Below, in pieces: positions 60,066 through 64,000 of a DNA stretch of 64,000 nucleotides (position 1 is its first letter; each line of letters opens with the position of its first letter). Source of the stretch: Xiphophorus maculatus (Eukaryota > Chordata > Actinopteri > Cyprinodontiformes > Poeciliidae); NCBI RefSeq assembly GCF_002775205.1, contig NC_036447.1, positions 8,296,501 to 8,360,500 on the forward strand. Reading direction: 5' to 3'. Position numbers and translations under genes: made by a program. The notes below the pieces were generated by a model, which saw only the letters and a list, made by a program, of their open reading frames with translations, had not been told where the DNA came from and ran no database searches.

Positions 60066-60846
60066 AAGTGGCTTAACGGTAACATATTTCCAACGCTCTG
60101 CCTAAAATGTATTGGCAACCAGTTTGATTTTAATAAAACTATTATAATTTCTGCCGCAATAATACATATTGTCTGTAGTTAAAATTATTGTATTACATAT
60201 TTTATAGTCAGTAAACTCGAATTAGTTTAAGTCTGATACCATATTAGCCATAGTCATGGCAACTAGTAGTCCACAGTAAGAAAAAAATAAATAAATACTG
60301 TGAATATTCAGAAAATTTTATACATAAAATTAGCAAATTATTAAAATATACTTCATAAAATACATGTAAAAACTGGACTTTGTGTGTGTGTGTCTACGTT
60401 ATGTCCTGGCTCTCTGCAATAGGCTTAAATTATTTTATTTGCATGGTTGTGTAGATTTTGTGACTGTTGACTAATTTGTCAACACAGTATAATGTGTATT
60501 TCTACACATTATATTATGTAGAAATATAACATTGAACATAAGTTTTTAGAATTGTAAAGGTTACCAACCCTTTATTCAATTAAAAATGTCAAATATTTAA
60601 TCTGAATTGGACGTTTCAGATTTCTTTAGACCATGAGCTTAAAATAAAGACAATTAGCTAGGAAGGTTCTTTGAAGATGTTACTGTGTCCCTGTTGAATC
60701 AATTTCTCTTTTCATGGCAAGTCTAGTAAGAAAAACAAGATGCATGTCTACAAAAAGAAGACTAAATGTTATGCTATTGTTGTGTTTGCTGAAAGTGATC
60801 CATTTACATACAAATAGATCAACCTAGTCAGAAACAGTTCACATTT
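60066..60846. other. polg2-ddx5 intergenic stretch
   Basis: AT-rich with a short inverted repeat of TATAATGTG...CACATTATA near 60488-60515. No gene or element recognised. Confidence 0.6.
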
Positions 60847-61425
60847 TATTGCAAATCTTGAGGAAAAAAAATCTGAAAAAATTACAAGCAAGAATTTCAG
60901 CCAAATTAGTTTTAATATTTATAAACCGTGGTGTGAAGGAATCCTCTTTTCAATGTGCAATTATACAAATAAATGTCTCCTCTTATCCTTCACACACCTG
61001 ACACAAAAAGGTTTTAAGAAAAGTATCTAAAAACATCCCCACTCCCTTAAATATTAAACACAAGTCAGACAAGATTGGATTTTCTTATTTTTATTTAAAA
61101 GGGACCCTGGGCACCCTTCAGATACAATTTTCATAACATCACTTTAAACTGAAAGTGAAAACACAAGATTACCTAGTAAAAATAAATTACTGAGGAATGT
61201 AACAAAAAAAATCAAATAAAATAAAAAATACAGTCCAGGAAAAGTGCAGCAATCATGTTTACACTATGGGAGACTTATGATCCCATTTACTCATCTGGGT
61301 TTACTGAATAATTCCAACCATGCTGTAAGCAAAACAACGTTAAACAAATACAAAGAATAATATGAGAATCATACGGTAAGATTTCAAGACTCACGTTGGG
61401 GTTTGATAATGTGAATTTACAATAT
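60847..61425 (-). other. ddx5: ddx5 3'UTR
   Basis: The interval following the ddx5 stop is AT-rich and carries minus-strand AATAAA matches near 60856-60861 and near 61090. It is most likely the ddx5 3'UTR of about 340-570 nt. The exact end is not determined. Confidence 0.4.
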
Positions 61426-61886
61426 TTACTGAGGGAATGGCGGCGGCATCGGGTAGGGCACCATCGGTGGCGGCGGCGGTGGCTGTTGGTTCTGTGGCGG
61501 TGGCTGAGAGTTGAAGGGGAACGGCGGGTGGTTCACGCCGTTCTGGGCGGGCCTCTGCATACCGCCAAACTGAGGGGGGCCCTGGAAGTTCTGGTTACCA
61601 AAGCCGCCAGCGCCGCCTTGGTTTGGTGCAGCGCTAAAGTTACCCTGTCCGTTACTATTGCTGTAATTGCTGTTGCCATAGTTACCGCTAGAATTGCTAT
61701 TGTTGCCTCCATAATTCCCACCGTTTTGGGCTTTGTTTCCCCCAAAGGCAGTTTTCGGGCCGTTGCCGAACCCTCTATCGCCGTCCCTGTCCCTGTAGCC
61801 GCCGCCGCCACCGAAGTTACTTCTGCCGCCTGAATACCTATCGCGACGGTCATCCCTATAGCCACCTCTTCCCCCCCGTCCGCGAC
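61426..61886 (-). CDS. ddx5: DEAD-box RNA helicase DDX5 (p68), last coding exon
   Basis: This is the final coding exon of ddx5; the helicase core lies right of the window. The acceptor AG is at 61887-61888 and the TAA stop at 61426-61428. The exon adds 153 residues: GRGRGGRGGYRDDRRDRYSG, matching the RGG-like region that follows the helicase core in DDX5, then an Asn/Gly/Ser-rich stretch, then a proline-rich end with PMVPYPMPPPFPQ. Human DDX5 has the corresponding KDDRRDRYS and ends in PMIGYPMPTGYSQ, while DDX17 lacks this pattern. DDX5 unwinds RNA in splicing, microRNA processing and transcription co-activation. The polg2 neighbour supports ddx5, because POLG2 and DDX5 are adjacent in mammals. 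The Asn/Gly-rich tail and poly-Pro run are more expanded than in the human protein. Confidence 0.85.
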
Positions 61887-62160
61887 CTGCATCAGTGGAA
61901 GACAAAACAAGAGACAGTGATGAATAAATTAAATCTGAAGATGCAGTGTTGAGATACAGAAATATGCCAATACATTAGAATATCAAACATTTCAGGGTTT
62001 TTTTAAGTTCAAAATGGAAACCCCACTTATAGATACATTATATGAAGTGACACAGAAAGACTGTTTACTAATTTTGATGAATATGGTTCATAACTAAAGG
62101 AAACCCAAATTTCTTTATGCATTTGAATTTTTATGTCATACAGTGCACACACAAATTGAA

Positions 62161-62242
62161 TAGTGTATAGTGCACACATTCTTATGTCATATATGTCATA
62201 CAGTGCACACATATGACATAAGAATGTGTGCACTATGCACTA
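62161..62242. repeat. long hairpin in ddx5 intron
   Basis: Arms 62167-62192 and 62211-62236 are perfect inverted copies of 26 bp around an 18-nt loop. They extend to 32 bp per arm (62161-62192 and 62211-62242) with one mismatch. The arm contains GTGCACACATTCTTATGTCA. The transcript could fold into a long stem. Confidence 0.9.
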
Positions 62243-62270
62243 CAATTTTCCTGGAAAATTACACTACAAA

Positions 62271-62708
62271 GTAGACCTATCAAAATTAAACATTTTGACA
62301 AATTTGACAAATTTTCACAGGCCTATTGATAATTGTCCCAGAAGTTATTGCAATAAACAACAATATTGTTGTTTTGAGACCATTTTCAAGTAATATAATG
62401 GTAATGGTATAATAATGCAAGACCACATTCTGAAAGATCAATAAACTTTAAATTCTAACAAACATTTAACACTGGAATTGGAAGAAATTTTAAATATCCA
62501 AAATAACTAAACAAATCAACATGAATAAATAAATGTAATTATCTGAAAACAAAATTGTCCTTCAAAAAAAAATAAAAGAAAACAAAGGACTAGTTAAGAC
62601 CAAAGCACCAGACTGAAAACTAGTTTTCATCATCCAAATGGAAATTAGTAAGGTCATTTTAATTTATCATGCGATTGATGCATTTCTTGTTTAATGCGAC
62701 AGGTCTAC
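62271..62708. mobile_element. hAT-like dispersed repeat, copy 4 (reverse orientation)
   Basis: Ends are GTAGACCTATCA and the inverse GACAGGTCTAC. The flanks share CTACAA on both sides, a partial match to an 8-bp duplication. The interior contains GATAATTGTCCCAGAAGTTA and AACATTTAACACTGGAATTG. ddx5 intron. Confidence 0.6.
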
Positions 62709-63588
62709 TACAATTAGACCAATTTAATAAAGAAATCTAACTCCACAGATTGTTGTATCAAGGCATGTCTATGGAAGGTTGAGTGGAAGGAAAAACTGGT
62801 GGGAAAAAGGGGCAAAACAGCCATAAGGGGAATTATGATGATAAGCTTATTCAATATTCTTTTCTGGGGGAATTGCAGTTCATGCGCTACAATGGTCACA
62901 TTCCTTATGTTAAGCCATTTCAGAAACTTTCTCTGGGATGAGAAGTAAAGTACTGGACTGGATAAAACAGGAAGCAGTTACGTCACCATATATTTCATGC
63001 AAAAAAAACCTAATCAATAATTATCAATAAAGTCAGACGAAATGCTGTCTGTCAAAGCAGACAGCTGCAAAGCCAAATATACCTGTCCAACGTGCTGCCT
63101 CTGCAGATTTTAATCAAAATGAAAATGGGAAAAAGTAGCCAAACGATAATAAGTGCATACGCGCGTCTTCCTTTTGTAATATCGTGATATATTTTTCAGC
63201 CATATTGTCCAGTTCTACACCAAGTAAAGAGACAATTTTTTTCCTCACTATTAGAAGTTAAATCAGACCAAACTTCTCTTGTTTTAGGTTAGTTAGAATT
63301 ACAAAAATTATTTCAATTTGCTAAATGCCAGAAAACCTGGTGAGAATCTTTTTTTAGAGACTGAATTGTTTTGTTTTCTTTTAATTCAGAAGTTTACATA
63401 CAGGATATACCCTTCCCTTTCCTTACTGTGAAAGTTAAATAACCCACAATCCAGCAATACATCACATTATTGAACAAATGACCAAAACTTTCCCTCCCCC
63501 TCCTGAAACACAATTAGCAACAAGATGGCTGTTAGTATCAGCTTAGATTTATTTGTTGGACCAATACCGATGTTAATAATGACAAATA

Positions 63589-63953
63589 CAGCTCTATAAA
63601 AAATTAAGAGACCACTTGAAATGATCCGTTTCTCTGATTTTATTTTTATAGGTAATATTTGAGTAAAATGAACATTATTCTTTTTCTCTATGAACTATTG
63701 ACAGCATGTCTGTGAAATTCCAAGCAAAGATTTAGTATTTATTTGCAGAAAATGAGAAATGGTCAAAATAACAAAAAAGATGCAGTGCTTTCAGACCTCA
63801 AATAATGCAAAGAAAACAAGTTCATATTCATTTAGAAGCAACAATACTAATGTTTTAACTCAGGAAGAGTTCAGAAATCAATAATTGGTGGAATAACAAG
63901 GAGGTTTTCAATGCGGTTCAGTGCAGTGGACTCTTAAGTTTTTTCCAGAGCTG
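63589..63953. mobile_element. Tc1/mariner-like MITE, 365 bp, ddx5 intron
   Basis: Ends are CAGCTCTATAAAAAATTAAG and the inverse of CAGCTCTGGAAAAAACTTAA. The imperfect inverted repeats are about 29 bp long, reaching AGAGACCACT and AGAGTCCACT. TA lies on each side (63587-63588, 63954-63955). There is no coding capacity. This end type is common in teleosts. Confidence 0.75.
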
Positions 63954-64000
63954 TATCTTGACGTTAGTGCCGATATATTGTGTGTCCTTAATAACAAAGC

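Larger units (their letters stand above)
61887..64000 (-). other. ddx5: last intron of ddx5 (to the window edge)
   Basis: No further ddx5 exon is recognised. The stretch contains the long hairpin (62161-62242), hAT-like copy 4 and the Tc1-like MITE (63589-63953). Confidence 0.6.

Overview
The window is vertebrate nuclear DNA, most likely from a teleost fish. The genes are split into many short exons with GT-AG introns. The intergenic and intronic DNA is AT-rich and packed with fish-type mobile elements: L2-like LINE tails, a tRNA-derived SINE, hAT and TA-flanked MITEs, and long fold-back elements. The encoded proteins are clear orthologues of human ENVOPLAKIN, SRP68, POLG2 and DDX5. All recognised genes lie on the minus strand, head to tail. 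The species cannot be fixed from the sequence alone.

Layout from left to right: (1) 425-7890, the first four coding exons of an envoplakin-like gene whose 3' part lies left of the window. (2) 7.9-12.9 kb, intergenic DNA with the conserved promoter of that gene and a 5'-truncated L2-like LINE. (3) 12951-33819, a complete envoplakin gene (evpl): 22 coding exons, 1995 codons, with plakin domain, embedded SH3, coiled-coil rod, linker and C-terminal plakin-repeat domain all in frame. (4) 33.8-40.8 kb, intergenic DNA with the evpl promoter, several fold-back repeats and LINE tails. (5) 40814-54570, complete srp68: 16 coding exons, 591 codons. (6) 55630-59661, complete polg2: 8 coding exons, 446 codons. 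(7) 61426-61886, the last coding exon of ddx5, which continues to the right.

The two envoplakin copies are a tandem duplication. Exons 2, 3 and 4 have identical lengths and phases in both, and a promoter or 5'UTR block is shared at the same distance from the ATG. In mammals EVPL and SRP68 are neighbours, and POLG2 and DDX5 are neighbours. Here the two pairs are joined.

The genes do not form one pathway. Envoplakin is a desmosome/cornified-envelope cytolinker, SRP68 is part of the signal recognition particle, POLG2 is the accessory subunit of mitochondrial DNA polymerase, and DDX5 is a nuclear RNA helicase. I see no novel multi-gene system. The most interesting observations are: the duplicated envoplakin with conserved promoter; a hAT MITE inserted 20 nt downstream of a weak evpl splice donor; a GC-AG intron in srp68 with a competing GT donor; a dense family of about 380-bp fold-back elements; a CpG-rich promoter-like island inside evpl intron 1; and several long perfect palindromes. 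Exon boundaries were read by eye from splice signals, phase and similarity to the human proteins.
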